In this document: positions 11,529-22,218 of the stretch, one piece after another
Position numbering within the stretch: the first letter of the stretch is position 1
How the letters are laid out: every line of letters begins with the position of its first letter
From: Epithemia pelagica
Taxonomy: Eukaryota; Bacillariophyta; Bacillariophyceae; Surirellales; Surirellaceae
Direction of reading: 5' to 3'
Assembly: GCA_946965045.2 (NCBI GenBank)
Contig: OX337238.1
Coordinates: 806,001-870,000 of the forward strand
Length of the DNA stretch: 64,000 nt
Made by a program: the position numbers and the translations under genes
Notes under the pieces: generated by a model
Told to the model about the DNA's origin: nothing
Seen by the model: only the letters and a program-made list of their open reading frames with translations
Database searches by the model: none

Positions 11529-13544
11529 ATGATCGCACCGTTGTATTTTACATTCATCCAATTCTTCTTTGTTGGATCAGCTCTTCTGGTACAAAATCCA
11601 TCTTTCACAACTAGTCGTGCGAAACAAAGCGACCATGCCAAAGAAAAAGACTTGGTGTTTGTTGGCCATTTTCGAAACACCGTCCCAGACACGCAGCACG
11701 GCGGTCCATGTGGAGGACGACCGTCTCAAGACAGATCGAGTTCAGCTTTATCATGCATACCAACGCCTGATGTCGAACAGGAAGGATCCTCTGTTGAAGA
11801 AGAAGTAGACTCGATTGATATGGACAAAAATAACAAATACATTCTTGGCTTGATTGATAATTTGACAACGGCTCTCGACAAGTACATTCTTACTGGGTCA
11901 AAGACTGCCGTGACACAGGCCCAAAACATTCTTGTGACAATTGAATCTCTTGCCGAGAATGAAAAACTGGTCCTTAGGGCACGCAGAATGTTCCAGCGAG
12001 CGGGGATTGTCTTGCCCTCCTCTTCACCCTCAACCAGTGCAGGTCAAGTTGAGGGATCGATGGGCAACGCGGCGATGAATGGAGACGCTTCGGACCGAAA
12101 ACGTGAGGCCGAAGAAAGACTCAAGTGGGAAGAATCGAGAAAAGAAGTGGCCACACCTGTCACTCCTTCAAAAGACTCTAGTTTCACACAGGAAGGAGGT
12201 CGATCTGCGCTGAGTCGGAGAGCCATGGCAAACGGAAAACCAGATTTTCTCATGGGTCAAGTTATGAATCAGTCGCTTGAGAAGATCACTTCATCAAGCA
12301 ATGATAAAAAAGAGCTTGAGAAGGCTCTGTCCTCATCCATAGAGGCCAGTGCAGTTCAGCAACCCGAGGACAATGCGACGAGTGAAGAAGCGGCTGATAA
12401 GGTTGCCGAGCTCGTTGCTCGAGCCGGAGCTGCTTCTTCGTTTAAAGGAGAATCCCTCGGTATTGGCGGGCTCGATGACGTTCTCGCCGAAGTGAAACGT
12501 CGCGTATGGACTCCACTAGCAGCTCCACCTCGATTACTGGATGAACTTGGCATCTGCCCAGTCCGTGGCTTGCTGCTTTACGGAAAGCCTGGCAACGGAA
12601 AAACACTCTTGGCGCGCAAGCTGGGTCAGATATTGTCTCCGCTACGTCCCGTGACGGTGGTTTCTGGACCAGAAGTGATGGACAAGTTTGTGGGAAGCAG
12701 TGAAAAGAATTTGCGTGAAATTTTTGACCATCCACCCGATATATACGATTCGTTTCGAATTGGGGAAAAAGATGGCGGTGCTTCCATTGCGAACGCGGCC
12801 TTGCATGTTGTCGTGATGGATGAGTTTGATGCCATTGCTCGTCGACGAGGGGGCCGTGGAGGCACGGGTGGAGACCAGAGCGACGCCGGCGTAGCAAGAG
12901 ATAGCGTCGTCAATCAGCTTTTGGCCAAAATGGATGGCGTAGATCCCCTCTGTGTTCCGACCTTGGTGATTGGCCTCACCAATAAGCGCAGCTTGATCGA
13001 TCCTGCTCTTCTTCGACCGGGACGATTTGAAGTTCAAGTCGAGGTACCTCCGCCGCGAACGACGGAACAACGAGTGAGTATTCTCAAGGTGCACACCCAC
13101 AATATGCACCAAGCAAATCGCTTAAGTTTGTCAGCCGGAAAGAATGGTGAAAGTGATAAAGACTGTACAACGCCGGAAGTATCGTATGATGAGATGTTAC
13201 AGACCCTTGCGGAAAAGTGTGATGGCTTCTCGGGGGCGTCATTAGCAGGTCTTTCCAGAGCGGCCGCGAGTCGAGCGTTGGAACGAGCTGTGGAAGATTC
13301 CATGACTATGGAGGCTGCCAATGGCGACACTTTGGGTAGCTCCTCACGGCTGCTACGCGAATGCATGGTGACCGTGGCGGATTTCGAGGCGGCCATTGAG
13401 GACATTCGTTCCGGCATGGGTGACAGTGACCACAGCATTGAAGACGAGGAAGAAACTGAAGAAAAAGAATCTTCCAAATCAGAAGACAGCGATGTAGGAA
13501 CGGATTCTGAGGAGGAAGTGGGAGATTCAAGTGGTGGAGAGTGA
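11529..13544 (+). CDS. NSF-like AAA ATPase with N-terminal signal peptide
   Basis: I place the start at the ATG at 11529, because the frame's upstream part begins only with GTG. The 671-residue product begins MIAPLYFTFIQFFFVGSALL, a strong signal peptide, followed by a Ser/Lys-rich stretch. Residues ~315-570 are one AAA module with the NSF/Sec18 D1 pattern: GGLDDVLAEVKRRVW, LGICPVRGLLLYG, Walker A GKPGNGKT near residue 350, Walker B VVMDEFDAI near 427, VVNQLLAKMDGVD, sensor TNKRSLIDPALLRPGRFE with the arginine finger. The tail is strongly acidic. NSF disassembles SNARE complexes in the cytosol, but this protein lacks the NSF N-domain and the second AAA ring and carries a secretory or plastid-type leader, so its substrate is unknown. 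Confidence 0.85.
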   Translation: MIAPLYFTFIQFFFVGSALLVQNPSFTTSRAKQSDHAKEKDLVFVGHFRNTVPDTQHGGPCGGRPSQDRSSSALSCIPTPDVEQEGSSVEEEVDSIDMDKNNKYILGLIDNLTTALDKYILTGSKTAVTQAQNILVTIESLAENEKLVLRARRMFQRAGIVLPSSSPSTSAGQVEGSMGNAAMNGDASDRKREAEERLKWEESRKEVATPVTPSKDSSFTQEGGRSALSRRAMANGKPDFLMGQVMNQSLEKITSSSNDKKELEKALSSSIEASAVQQPEDNATSEEAADKVAELVARAGAASSFKGESLGIGGLDDVLAEVKRRVWTPLAAPPRLLDELGICPVRGLLLYGKPGNGKTLLARKLGQILSPLRPVTVVSGPEVMDKFVGSSEKNLREIFDHPPDIYDSFRIGEKDGGASIANAALHVVVMDEFDAIARRRGGRGGTGGDQSDAGVARDSVVNQLLAKMDGVDPLCVPTLVIGLTNKRSLIDPALLRPGRFEVQVEVPPPRTTEQRVSILKVHTHNMHQANRLSLSAGKNGESDKDCTTPEVSYDEMLQTLAEKCDGFSGASLAGLSRAAASRALERAVEDSMTMEAANGDTLGSSSRLLRECMVTVADFEAAIEDIRSGMGDSDHSIEDEEETEEKESSKSEDSDVGTDSEEEVGDSSGGE

Positions 13545-14332
13545 TTTGTATCGCAGTTGCTCTTTTTGGAAATATGGAACCCGAGCTCTCATTCGAGTCT
13601 GGGAGCGGACATGGACACGAAATCTCTTGTCCACACAAAGAGTGAAGAGGAAGGTGAATGATGAACTCAGAACCCGAACGAGCCAGGTTGGCGGTATCCT
13701 ATTATCTTCACAAATCTCATTCTTGTAAAGGGTTATTCGCTATTAAGATCGCGTTACATATTGCTTCGACATTTCTATTGTAGGTCGTCAATAGAAGATG
13801 AAGAAATTCACTGTACATTCGTCAATAAGTTCGATTGGCCATTCACAATGCTCATGATGCCATGATTCCTTGACCACCATTGAGCCTTATACTGCATTTT
13901 ACATTTTTCCGTCATCCGTCATCGTCATCCATCGTTGATTGATCCAAATCCCCCAAGACGCAAGCCTCCCTACCTCCATGTCATCCAAGATTTTTCAAGA
14001 AGACGGTTGAGAGGCGGGGCAATATGAAGGCTATATTGTTTGATCGGATGTCCCGACGCCGGCTGGTCATCCCAATTTTTCGTTGTCCCGAACGAACACA
14101 ACACACACGGTTTTCGTCGAACGAGCATTCTGAAATGCATGTGGGAACGGAGCACATGCCTACGAGCACGATATACCGTGCTAGAGTGAAAGAGTTTTCT
14201 CACCAAAAATCTCGGATACTCTAGAGCACTGGAAGTGAACGCTGGCGCTCCCCTCCAAATCTTGTCCAGAGTGCCGAAGCAGTGCGGCCAAAAATACCCA
14301 AGTGTTATTGTCGATTGTCGTCAAAATTTAGA
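13545..14332. other. Intergenic, no gene seen
   Basis: Short frames only. GTCATCCGTCATCGTCATCCATCG near 13911 is a small CAT/CGT-rich imperfect repeat. Confidence 0.4.
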
Positions 14333-15358
14333 ATGCGGCAGGATGCACATGAAGCGGTACACAACGTCCATCGCCTGACCAACGCGACTTGTCGTCGTCG
14401 TCCCTCATCATCATTCCAGGAGACAGACGATCACGCATTGCGGATTGTACAATCCTTGACCACCATGAGAGCGGCCAGCGACGTTGGCTTTCGCCAAGCA
14501 CCACCACATGCCTCCCACCCTGGTTACGACGAGAACCAGAATGGTGGATATGACCCTGCCATTCTGAATCGTACCTCGTCGGATATGAATGAGGCCAGTC
14601 TAACAGAATCCATAGAAGACATGTCTCGACAACAAACCAAAAAGGCTTCGAATGGTATGAATTCGTCACCAAACAGAACGAGATCGGCCTATTCCGAAGC
14701 ATTATTTGACGAATCACGGCATCAACGGTCACTGCAAGACAGATTGTCCGCAGCTGCAGCATATTTCACAACCTCTGGTGACGAAGATCTAGAGGAAATT
14801 GACCGCGATGAAAGAGACCGGAAACATTCTCTGGTGGTGTCACTTGTCTCCTTTCTTCTGTGCGACGACAATGGTTGTTCGTATTCCGACAATGTGACAA
14901 GTAAGAAAAAGGGATGCCGCTATCACGTGGATGACTCAAGTGTCATTGAAGAGATATTTTCTGTAGACGATTATGGAACGGAGGATAAAGACGAAGTGGA
15001 AGATTATTCGGACATGTTGGATCGAATGCTCTTTCGAACGGCTAATAGTTTGGACGAGAATGAGAGCGATGAAGACTCGCTGGTGGAAACCGAGTACACG
15101 ACCGATTACTCGGTGGAAACAGAAGAAACGAGCGAATCATCGTACTTCACAGCACCCAATTACATTCCAATTCGATCAAATAAAGCATCACGCAAGAACA
15201 ACAAGAAGAAAAAGCCTACTTCCCGAATGTCCGGCCCGCCCAAGAAAACACTGAACAAAGGCAAGTCCAAGAAGGAAAAAACAAGGGAGTCGAAGCCACC
15301 AAAACGTTCCAAGTACAACCCCAAAAAACCATGTTATTCGGTGCGCTACGATTTCTAA
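14333..15358 (+). CDS. Uncharacterised acidic/basic low-complexity protein
   Basis: The frame gives 341 residues from the ATG at 14333; an upstream extension starts only at GTG. The protein is Ser-, Asp- and Glu-rich through residues ~100-280, with an embedded segment near residues 165-205 (SLVVSLVSFLLCDDNGC) that is the only hydrophobic part, and ends in a very basic Lys-rich tail (KKTLNKGKSKKEKTRESKPP). The strict coding frame over 1 kb supports a real gene. The basic tail could be a nuclear or nucleolar signal. I recognise no family. Confidence 0.6.
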   Translation: MRQDAHEAVHNVHRLTNATCRRRPSSSFQETDDHALRIVQSLTTMRAASDVGFRQAPPHASHPGYDENQNGGYDPAILNRTSSDMNEASLTESIEDMSRQQTKKASNGMNSSPNRTRSAYSEALFDESRHQRSLQDRLSAAAAYFTTSGDEDLEEIDRDERDRKHSLVVSLVSFLLCDDNGCSYSDNVTSKKKGCRYHVDDSSVIEEIFSVDDYGTEDKDEVEDYSDMLDRMLFRTANSLDENESDEDSLVETEYTTDYSVETEETSESSYFTAPNYIPIRSNKASRKNNKKKKPTSRMSGPPKKTLNKGKSKKEKTRESKPPKRSKYNPKKPCYSVRYDF

Positions 15359-15867
15359 GGGGGGAAGTTTCAAGCAACCATCAGCACTATAGATAATTGT
15401 AGTGTATCCATTTGTTATCATAAGTTTTCGACCGGAAGAGACAATATATGATCCAAGCACAGCCACAGTCTAGCTCCTTAGGAAAAAGATTAATGTAGCT
15501 GTCATGCATGGCCACAACGAGGAAATTTGAGTTCCTAAGGCCGTCACGAATGCCTCTGTAACCAATCAAGCTTCCTTCATAGTCTCAAGGCTGTGCAAGT
15601 GGATGTGCGATCGAACAAAGAAGGAAGACGCCCCTTTTCCGTGCCGTCAAGTCGAGCTAAGAAAGTAAGTGCATGAGCAACGAGATAATTCCCTGGGATG
15701 GTATCGGGAGAGCAATTTGTATAGCCTGCGATCGACCCCGCAAATCAAGATCTTACGTTGCAGCATTCGCCAGCAACACGAAGGGACCCTGTCACATACT
15801 CGTTCCAACATTGCCGGACATGTGTCATCACAGCTAGGAAGATATCGATGAGGTCCCGTTCTCCGTC
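15359..15867. other. Convergent 3' region
   Basis: This separates the 3' ends of two convergent genes. Nothing coding or structured was seen. Confidence 0.4.
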
Positions 15868-16938
15868 TTACTGAGAAAATGGGAACTTTTGATTCATATC
15901 AACTTGGTAGTAACGCTTTGGATCCTTCTTGGCTTCTCGAAACAGTTGCTGTCGTTGGGATTGTCCTTCCCAATCGCCTCGCCGCATTTCAGCCGGTGGT
16001 AACAATCCTTCGGCTGTATTCCCCGAAGGACCAAAGGTATCCAACTCATCGGATTCTACAAACCACAGGGATCTTTGACGATTTCTCAACACAATGAGTT
16101 TGGTGTACTTGAGTTGTTTGCGAATGCGTTCACATCGTTCTCGATTGGAAAGCGAGGAGGACAAAAGGTTGTTGTTGTTGTTGTTGCTTCCGGCCAAAGA
16201 TTCGACACGAAACTGAACCGTTGTATCCTCAAGTGTAAAGTAAAATTCGCCAACCGACTCTTCTCCCGTCGAACCGTCCGTGAACAGTACTCGCAAGTAT
16301 CGTCCTTGTTGACGCAACACATGTACTTGATCTCCATGTTGTGCTGATACGGTTTGAATGGCTTGCTTCAGGGCCAACATGCGTTGTGCTACTTCCTGGT
16401 CCTCTTGATTGCCCTCGTCTCCATCCTTTTCCTTGTGGTTGTCTCTCTCCACTACCGGTACTGTCGTGTCGGAATAATCCCAGGGCTCGGCAAACACAGA
16501 GGGAGCATCGTCTTGAGATGAGACACATCCAGCTGGTCCCGTGGCCGACTTTTTGGAGGGACAGTCGGCCAGCAAACCATCCCATACGCCCAAACAGGTG
16601 CGGTCGTTGCAAGTTTCATCTTTTCCCACGGTTTCGGCAGCTCCGGTTTCCGTCCGGAATGCGCTCCACAGCAAAAGGCTTTGGGTACAACTGGTCAACA
16701 TGGAACGACGCGTCAAGGCATCCACGGCAGAAGGACTGGTCTGCGAAGCCTCCAAGAGATCTGTAACAACTTGGTTTGAGTCGACCATGCCATGTGGTCC
16801 ATCGGGAGAAACCAATGACGTCGATTGCGGCATTCGGTTGTCGCTGAAAACGAATCCATTTTCGAGACTGCACCAAGATTCAACCAGCCTTATGAACAGG
16901 ACATTCCACAAGAAGAAGTTGAAAAGCAACCACGCCAT
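15868..16938 (-). CDS. DUF1499 protein, possibly lumen-targeted
   Basis: I start at the ATG at 16938; 26 upstream codons begin with GTG. The 356-residue product opens with MAWLLFNFFLWNVLFIRLVE, a signal-peptide-like helix, followed by ~55 polar residues and then TRRSMLTSCTQSLLLW at about residues 76-91, a twin-arginine plus hydrophobic stretch ending near TGAAET, as in thylakoid Tat signals. The mature part has the DUF1499 signature (CVSSQDDAPSVFAEPWDY near residue 145) and, after an acidic gap, the rest of that domain with an interrupting Asn-rich insert. DUF1499 proteins in algae are plastid or membrane proteins of unknown function. A bipartite route to the thylakoid lumen is inferred. Confidence 0.75.
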   Translation of the reverse strand: MAWLLFNFFLWNVLFIRLVESWCSLENGFVFSDNRMPQSTSLVSPDGPHGMVDSNQVVTDLLEASQTSPSAVDALTRRSMLTSCTQSLLLWSAFRTETGAAETVGKDETCNDRTCLGVWDGLLADCPSKKSATGPAGCVSSQDDAPSVFAEPWDYSDTTVPVVERDNHKEKDGDEGNQEDQEVAQRMLALKQAIQTVSAQHGDQVHVLRQQGRYLRVLFTDGSTGEESVGEFYFTLEDTTVQFRVESLAGSNNNNNNLLSSSLSNRERCERIRKQLKYTKLIVLRNRQRSLWFVESDELDTFGPSGNTAEGLLPPAEMRRGDWEGQSQRQQLFREAKKDPKRYYQVDMNQKFPFSQ

Positions 16939-17712
16939 GGTGAAGTCACAAAGAACCCAAACGATGTTGACCGAGAGGAACAGCGCATCACAAGATTCCC
17001 AAAAAGAGAGGGCCACAACACTAATACGTAGTACGTACTTGTACGTGGTCAGTCAATGCAAGTCGACCCCATACGCAAGCCGACATTCGAGGTCCCCCAA
17101 ATGGCTCTGCATGCGTGGATGGGACATGTGGGGGTTAAATAAGATTGTACAAAAATCTATTATCTTCTAAGTAGTGTAGGTTTTCATTGTCACGACTCCG
17201 TTGTCACATTTTGAAAGTTTGGAATTTGGAAGATCGACCTGTTGATGGTTGATAAGGTGATCCATGAAAGCGTCCCAGTGATATGCGGGCACCCTTCATG
17301 GCAAACGATGGTCTCTTTTCGTACCAGAGTGGTAGGATTATCTGCTTCCACCGGCGCCACTACTGTTCTTTCCATGCATAGGCACGAGTACCGCCGAAGC
17401 GCGTGGGGGATTTGATTTCCGTTTCAAGCTTCACCCTTGTGCAAGATGAAACGTCGAACATACCCCAAGAGCCATTCGCCCATCAGTTTCCGGTAACCCT
17501 CTCATCGCACACCCTCACATTGAGTCACAGTACAAAAGCACAAAACCAGTCTTTCGTTGTGCACCACAACGGCTCTCTTGATGAACTGGAGTCGTACAAA
17601 TGAGTGCTCCTCGCACTTCCTCACGCATCCTTCCAAAAGCTTTCCATTCGTCTCATAGATTTCAGTCGACGAGATACGATAACACTCCATTGAAAAGGCA
17701 ATAGATATACAA
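16939..17712. other. Divergent promoter region
   Basis: This lies between the starts of the DUF1499 gene (minus) and the Myb gene (plus), so it should contain both promoters. I see GTACGTACTTGTACG near 17031, a self-complementary GTAC cluster, and no gene. Confidence 0.4.
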
Positions 17713-19359
17713 ATGAATCAATGCACAAGGACTTGGCAGTCCTTGGCCGTTGCTCCCGTGACACCCTCACCTTCATTTCTGTCGAGCTATCGTTCCTGGA
17801 ATGATGACTGCGTTGATGACACAGCTCCAGAACTGGACTTCGTGATGGAAATCAATGACATGACTCGTTTCAACCCCCACAATGACAAGGAGATCGAACC
17901 CTTGCATTCCACGCAGGCACCAATCATGCAGACAGACAATGCCGAGATTCCAGTCCGAATGTTCCAAGTCGAGGCATACCCAGTTTCCGCAGCAGACCAC
18001 CAGGACTATTACGACCTCCAAGAGTCGATGGAATCAGAAACGGCAACGACTGAACATTCGAATGCGCATGATCTCATCGAGTCAATGGAATCGACTACGA
18101 CCAACGCACGAGTGAAGGATTACGACGAACTGCCAGTTCTCGATTATCCAATTCCTGACGACGTATTGGAAGCAGAAGTAACAGGCCGAGTGGCAACCGC
18201 AGAAACCAATGACGCCCAAAACGACGAGGGCAACTTCCGTTTCTACCAAACACCCGAGACTCCACCCCGCACGAGCAGTCCCATGGAGCACCAGACGCTC
18301 CCTGCCGTCATACCGCCCTGCAACGGCAACTTCTCGGAGCACGAAAATACCGCACACTCAGTCACTTTGGACGAATCCGACGACGACACAATCGTCTCTT
18401 ATCGAGCACCGAAGACTCCACCACCAACGAGCTACGCTGACCACAAGGCTCGCGTTTTTGTTACACCTTCTATCGGCAAATGTCCTCCTCAGGTCCTGCG
18501 TGATACGAAATCCGATCCTTGGGAGAGAATGACACGCGAGGACTACAGCGTTTGCAGCACAGGAAATCATGATCCACCTTCTGATCCGTGGGAAAGAATG
18601 ACAGGAGAAGACTACAGCGTTTGCAGTACAGGTCATCGTAGCCAAAACTCAGATCCATCTGAGAGAATTACACGCGAAGACCACAGCGTTTGCAGTGCTG
18701 GATATGAGTCTTTGACTGACGAGGATATTTGGGTACTGCATAACACACCCATAATGGATATCGCACCAGAAGTCGGAACTGCTAAAGTCGGGACCACCCT
18801 TGGCCGGGGTTGGAACACCGGCACATCCGTTCAAACAAAAAGCGGAGAGCCACGCCGTTTCGCTCATTGGACACCCGAGGAAGACGAGATTCTGAAGCAA
18901 GCGGTCAAGTCCGAAGAGGGACACACCATCAGTTGGACTTTGATTTCCAAAAAGTACTTTGATGGAAAGCGCAACATGAACCAATGCAAAGGAAGGTGGG
19001 CAAAGCTTCAGCGAAGTACAATGCCATGGACAAGTCAAGAAAACGAGTTCATTGTAGAATGCCGAAGATTAAATGAATCTTTTTCTTCCATTGCAAAAAA
19101 GCTTCACGGTCGCACCATGAGTCAAATTCGGGAGCATTACAACAATGTGATCAATCCGATCCTTGATAAATCACCTCTCACAGAGGAAGAGAAACATATT
19201 ATTTTTCAAAAACAAAAAGAAGTTGGCAACAAATGGAGTACCATTGCCAGATTTTTGAAAGGACGTTCGGAAACTCAAATCAAGAATTGCTGGCACAACG
19301 CCAAAATGTCCCAACGCCGTCGTCTCAACAAGATTCGACAAACTGGGGCAACTGCATAA
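17713..19359 (+). CDS. Three-repeat Myb DNA-binding protein
   Basis: This intronless 548-residue protein starts at ATG 17713. Residues ~383-535 hold three Myb/SANT repeats: R1 with HWTPEEDEILKQAV and a final W in CKGRWAKL; R2 with MPWTSQENEFIVECRRL and IREHYNNVI; R3 with PLTEEEKHIIFQKQKEVGNKW and IKNCWHNAK. Spaced aromatic residues and the NKW / TQIKN recognition-helix words are as expected for R1R2R3 Myb factors. The N-terminal 380 residues are acidic and disordered and contain three near-identical 18-residue repeats (SDPWERMTREDYSVCSTG) at about residues 265-330, plus two copies of a TPPRTSS-like block. It probably acts as a nuclear transcription factor; the repeats could be phosphorylated or activating segments, which is inference. 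Confidence 0.93.
   Translation: MNQCTRTWQSLAVAPVTPSPSFLSSYRSWNDDCVDDTAPELDFVMEINDMTRFNPHNDKEIEPLHSTQAPIMQTDNAEIPVRMFQVEAYPVSAADHQDYYDLQESMESETATTEHSNAHDLIESMESTTTNARVKDYDELPVLDYPIPDDVLEAEVTGRVATAETNDAQNDEGNFRFYQTPETPPRTSSPMEHQTLPAVIPPCNGNFSEHENTAHSVTLDESDDDTIVSYRAPKTPPPTSYADHKARVFVTPSIGKCPPQVLRDTKSDPWERMTREDYSVCSTGNHDPPSDPWERMTGEDYSVCSTGHRSQNSDPSERITREDHSVCSAGYESLTDEDIWVLHNTPIMDIAPEVGTAKVGTTLGRGWNTGTSVQTKSGEPRRFAHWTPEEDEILKQAVKSEEGHTISWTLISKKYFDGKRNMNQCKGRWAKLQRSTMPWTSQENEFIVECRRLNESFSSIAKKLHGRTMSQIREHYNNVINPILDKSPLTEEEKHIIFQKQKEVGNKWSTIARFLKGRSETQIKNCWHNAKMSQRRRLNKIRQTGATA
18508..18710 (+). repeat. In-gene tandem repeat, three copies of ~66-69 bases
   Basis: Within the Myb gene the DNA encoding SDPWERMT.EDYSVCSTG is repeated three times with a few substitutions. 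The third copy has diverged (PSERI, DHSVCSAG). This marks a recent in-frame expansion. Confidence 0.85.
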
Positions 19360-20012
19360 ACATTCGCATGAAGGGTTGGGGACAAAAATGCAACTGAATT
19401 GACTTGTAAAACCAGAAAATGTAAAGAGTAATATAATACTTGATTCCAGATACGACTCTTTTGCCTCTTATCGACAGCACCGTCCATTGTTGTGGTCGAA
19501 ATGACGTAGAAATGAGGTATTGCATCTCTCAATCTTCTGGTATCACGGCGTAGACACTTGATGATTCAAGTAGGTACTGGGTCGGTTGCAGCACTCTCGA
19601 CATGCGCCACCTCGTTTCGTAACTCAATGCAATGAACACTTCCTCGCTTTAAATCCTCGGAGCGCAGCACAAGAAGAATTCGTACATTCGAATACAACTC
19701 GACTCCACACCATGGTATTGGATTTGTCTTCGGGATCTTTACTCGGAAAGAAAGTCAAAGCGGTTGATCGAACTGATGTAATCAATAACATTAAATGATT
19801 GGGTGATGGCCGCTGAGAAGTGTGTTACTCATCCGCGACCAAATCAATAGCTTAAGTAGTAATCTCCAGCGGGAGTCTTCATATGATTGAATCACTATAA
19901 TAATTTGAGATGAATTAGCATAAAATATTTCAACGCTGGGGGTCTACGCCACAAAAAGATCTTTTCGGGATCTGGCGCAACAACAGCAGACCACCTTCTG
20001 CTGCCAGTGACA
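19360..20012. other. Intergenic, no gene seen
   Basis: Two short plus-strand frames (19586-19798) have no domain support. The region carries the Myb 3' end and the thioredoxin promoter. Confidence 0.4.
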
Positions 20013-20752
20013 ATGATGTGGTTGCGTTCTTCGAGCCGTGCGCTGGGGACTGCTCGTCCAAGGTGGTCGACTGGATTTGCCGCTGTCGGAACCAAACGAT
20101 GCTTTTCTGCCGTCATCAACTTGAGCGATAACGAAGCTGTCCAAAAGTTCATTCGACAAAAACCCAAATCCGTATTGTACTTTACGGCGGTACGTCAAGT
20201 TCAGGAACTGGGGTTGGATCAAGTCGAACCGAACAGTCGACGGCCCCAATCGGATTTATCCAATGACCGAGCGATCTGTCGCCTTTTCACTTGAGAAGCA
20301 AAGTGTGCTCGCACGTCACAAAACTAACCTGTCCCCTTCTCTCTTCTTTTTGCAGAACTGGTGCGGCCCCTGTCGACAAATTAAACCAATTTATGAGGAA
20401 ATGTCTGGCAAGTACGAAGATATTTCATTTGGAAAGGTTCGTTCTGACACAGTAAAGATTGACTCGGTCAATTGATCTTTTCTGCTCATAACCCTTACCT
20501 TGTGTTCTTGCTGTGGTGGTTCTTTCTGGGTACTGATGTTATGGTCATTGATTGCAATCCATGTTGGGTTCGATGCTGCTAAAGGTCGATGTTGATGAAA
20601 ACCAAGATGCAGCAGCAGAATATCAGATTCAAGCCGTCCCAACCTTTGTCTTTTACGATCGCTCCACGAACGAGGATGCGCCCATCAATCGCTTTGCCGG
20701 TGCCGATCCCAATCAATTGGAATCTCTTACCAAAGAATTACAAGACAGATAA
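20013..20752 (+). CDS. Thioredoxin, probably mitochondrial (three exons)
   Basis: Exons are 20013-20189, 20356-20436 and 20585-20752, with GT-AG introns (donors GTACGT and GTTCGT, acceptors TTTGCAG and TAAAG). All joins keep frame and give 141 residues. The leader MMWLRSSSRALGTARPRW, rich in Arg/Ser and free of acids, is a typical mitochondrial presequence. The fold follows: SVLYFTA, then the active site WCGPC split from it by intron 1, then KVDVDEN, the cis-Pro segment QAVPTFVFYD, and the final helix. This is the catalytic dithiol that reduces disulfides in target proteins. The upstream GTG at 20007 is in frame but is not used as a start here. Confidence 0.93.
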
Positions 20753-21028
20753 AAAATTGAAACCACTCTACGTATAGTACAGAAGAACCTCACCCAAACA
20801 CTTATTTTCTAAGATACGTGTCGCACTCCACAATGAGATAGACTCTGTGTTTCGAGACTAGACGGGTCCCGCATTTTCACCTCAAAAACTGAAGTGTCTC
20901 CCGATCTTCATTGAGGCCGCAATACAAAAAGAGAGAAAGCCACTCAAAGACAATGTTGCTCTGTACTGCCGCAGCCGCATTCAAACATCATGTTTTGAGG
21001 AGAGATCTTGGGTATATTCTGATGTGAA

Positions 21029-21649
21029 ATGCGTGCTGCAATGTATAAAATCTTACCATTCGAATGTTGCTGTAGCCAACAGTCTACCAGGAACCGCACT
21101 GTTACCATTCTGTGGCGTAGCTTTGCCAGCACCAACGACGAATTGGCGAATGCCTTGGGCAAAGCCGCAGAAAGGCTGAAACGAGAAGAGAAAAATGATT
21201 TGAACACTCAGAAACTCAATGATATTGATCAGAAATTAGGTGATATCAACCAACGCCTTGCTGAACTGACAGAAGCTATTCGCTCCAGTGCGAAAGATAC
21301 CTCTGCGAAATTGGAGAGTTCGTGTGTGAAGATCACAGCGCTAGAAAGTAGGTTGGTGGTGACAAGGCTGGCTGAAAAACGAGAATCACGTCTTCAATCT
21401 GCTACAATTTGTGCTGATCTGATCACCAAAAAAATCAAGAACATCATGTATGATACTGATACCGTTATGGTTTTAGAGATCTTGTGGGCCTTTCAAAATC
21501 GCAAGAGTTACACATTACACTTTACATGGAGAGGAGATACGACCCGCAAACTTGCCCAAGTCTTGGAAGACGCAATTGGGAGCAGCGTTGTCGTGGCCAA
21601 GACTCCACAAGGTCGATACCCGGAGAGATACATACTTTCTTTGCCATAG
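21029..21649 (+). CDS. CC family copy A: coiled-coil protein, most divergent member
   Basis: The gene starts at ATG 21029 and encodes 206 residues. The N-terminus (residues 1-36, with RNRTVTILWRSFAS) is basic and hydroxylated, like a mitochondrial presequence. Residues ~36-110 form a heptad-rich coiled coil (DELANALGKAAERLKREEKN, then DIDQKLGDINQRLAELTEAI). The C-terminal half (LQSATICADLITKKIK, then VMVLEILWAFQNRKS, LAQVLEDAIGS) lines up with the tail of the five copies downstream, though at low identity. I recognise no known family. It opens the array and is probably the oldest copy; it has a complete reading frame and no sign of damage. Confidence 0.7.
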   Translation: MRAAMYKILPFECCCSQQSTRNRTVTILWRSFASTNDELANALGKAAERLKREEKNDLNTQKLNDIDQKLGDINQRLAELTEAIRSSAKDTSAKLESSCVKITALESRLVVTRLAEKRESRLQSATICADLITKKIKNIMYDTDTVMVLEILWAFQNRKSYTLHFTWRGDTTRKLAQVLEDAIGSSVVVAKTPQGRYPERYILSLP

Positions 21650-22218
21650 TTTCACTTTCCCGATGTGCATCAGGCGGCTTTTAGAAAGGAACGAATGCGA
21701 TATACATTTTCAGCCGTTTCAGACCAATATTCAATAGTTCCCTTATCTTTCGGATCATAGCCCAAAGGCTCTCTCTTCTTTCATCAAATACGAAGCAAGA
21801 GAACTCACTTGATGTTGTTTGTCACGGCAGCATTTTGCTGCGTTATTGCTCCGAGACATCCGTAGCTTCTGATGTTTTATATCCTTTTTCTTGAATTCTT
21901 TTCAACGCTTGGAAAGCGATGATTAAAGGTCTCACAACTCTTGCAATCGCGCTACACTGCCTATCACAAAGAGAAAAGAACACACGTTCATAAGTTCAGG
22001 GCAGGCATTCTCGCAAGGCACGAGAATCATTTTTACAGTACCCCTCAAAAGACTGGAGTTTGGCAGTGATGCCAGCTGGCACCATTGATTGATCTCCTCC
22101 CTATCGGTTTCACTGCAAACTCCAACTCGACCATAGTTCACCCGAAATCCAGCTCCTCCACACCAAACCGACGTTCGATTGAAAGAATCCTAGATCCATT
22201 TTACTTTTCAAAATCAAC
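21650..22218. other. Intergenic in the array
   Basis: No gene is seen. A minus-strand frame at 21932-22141 has no support. The stretch holds the 3' end of copy A and the promoter of G1. Confidence 0.4.
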
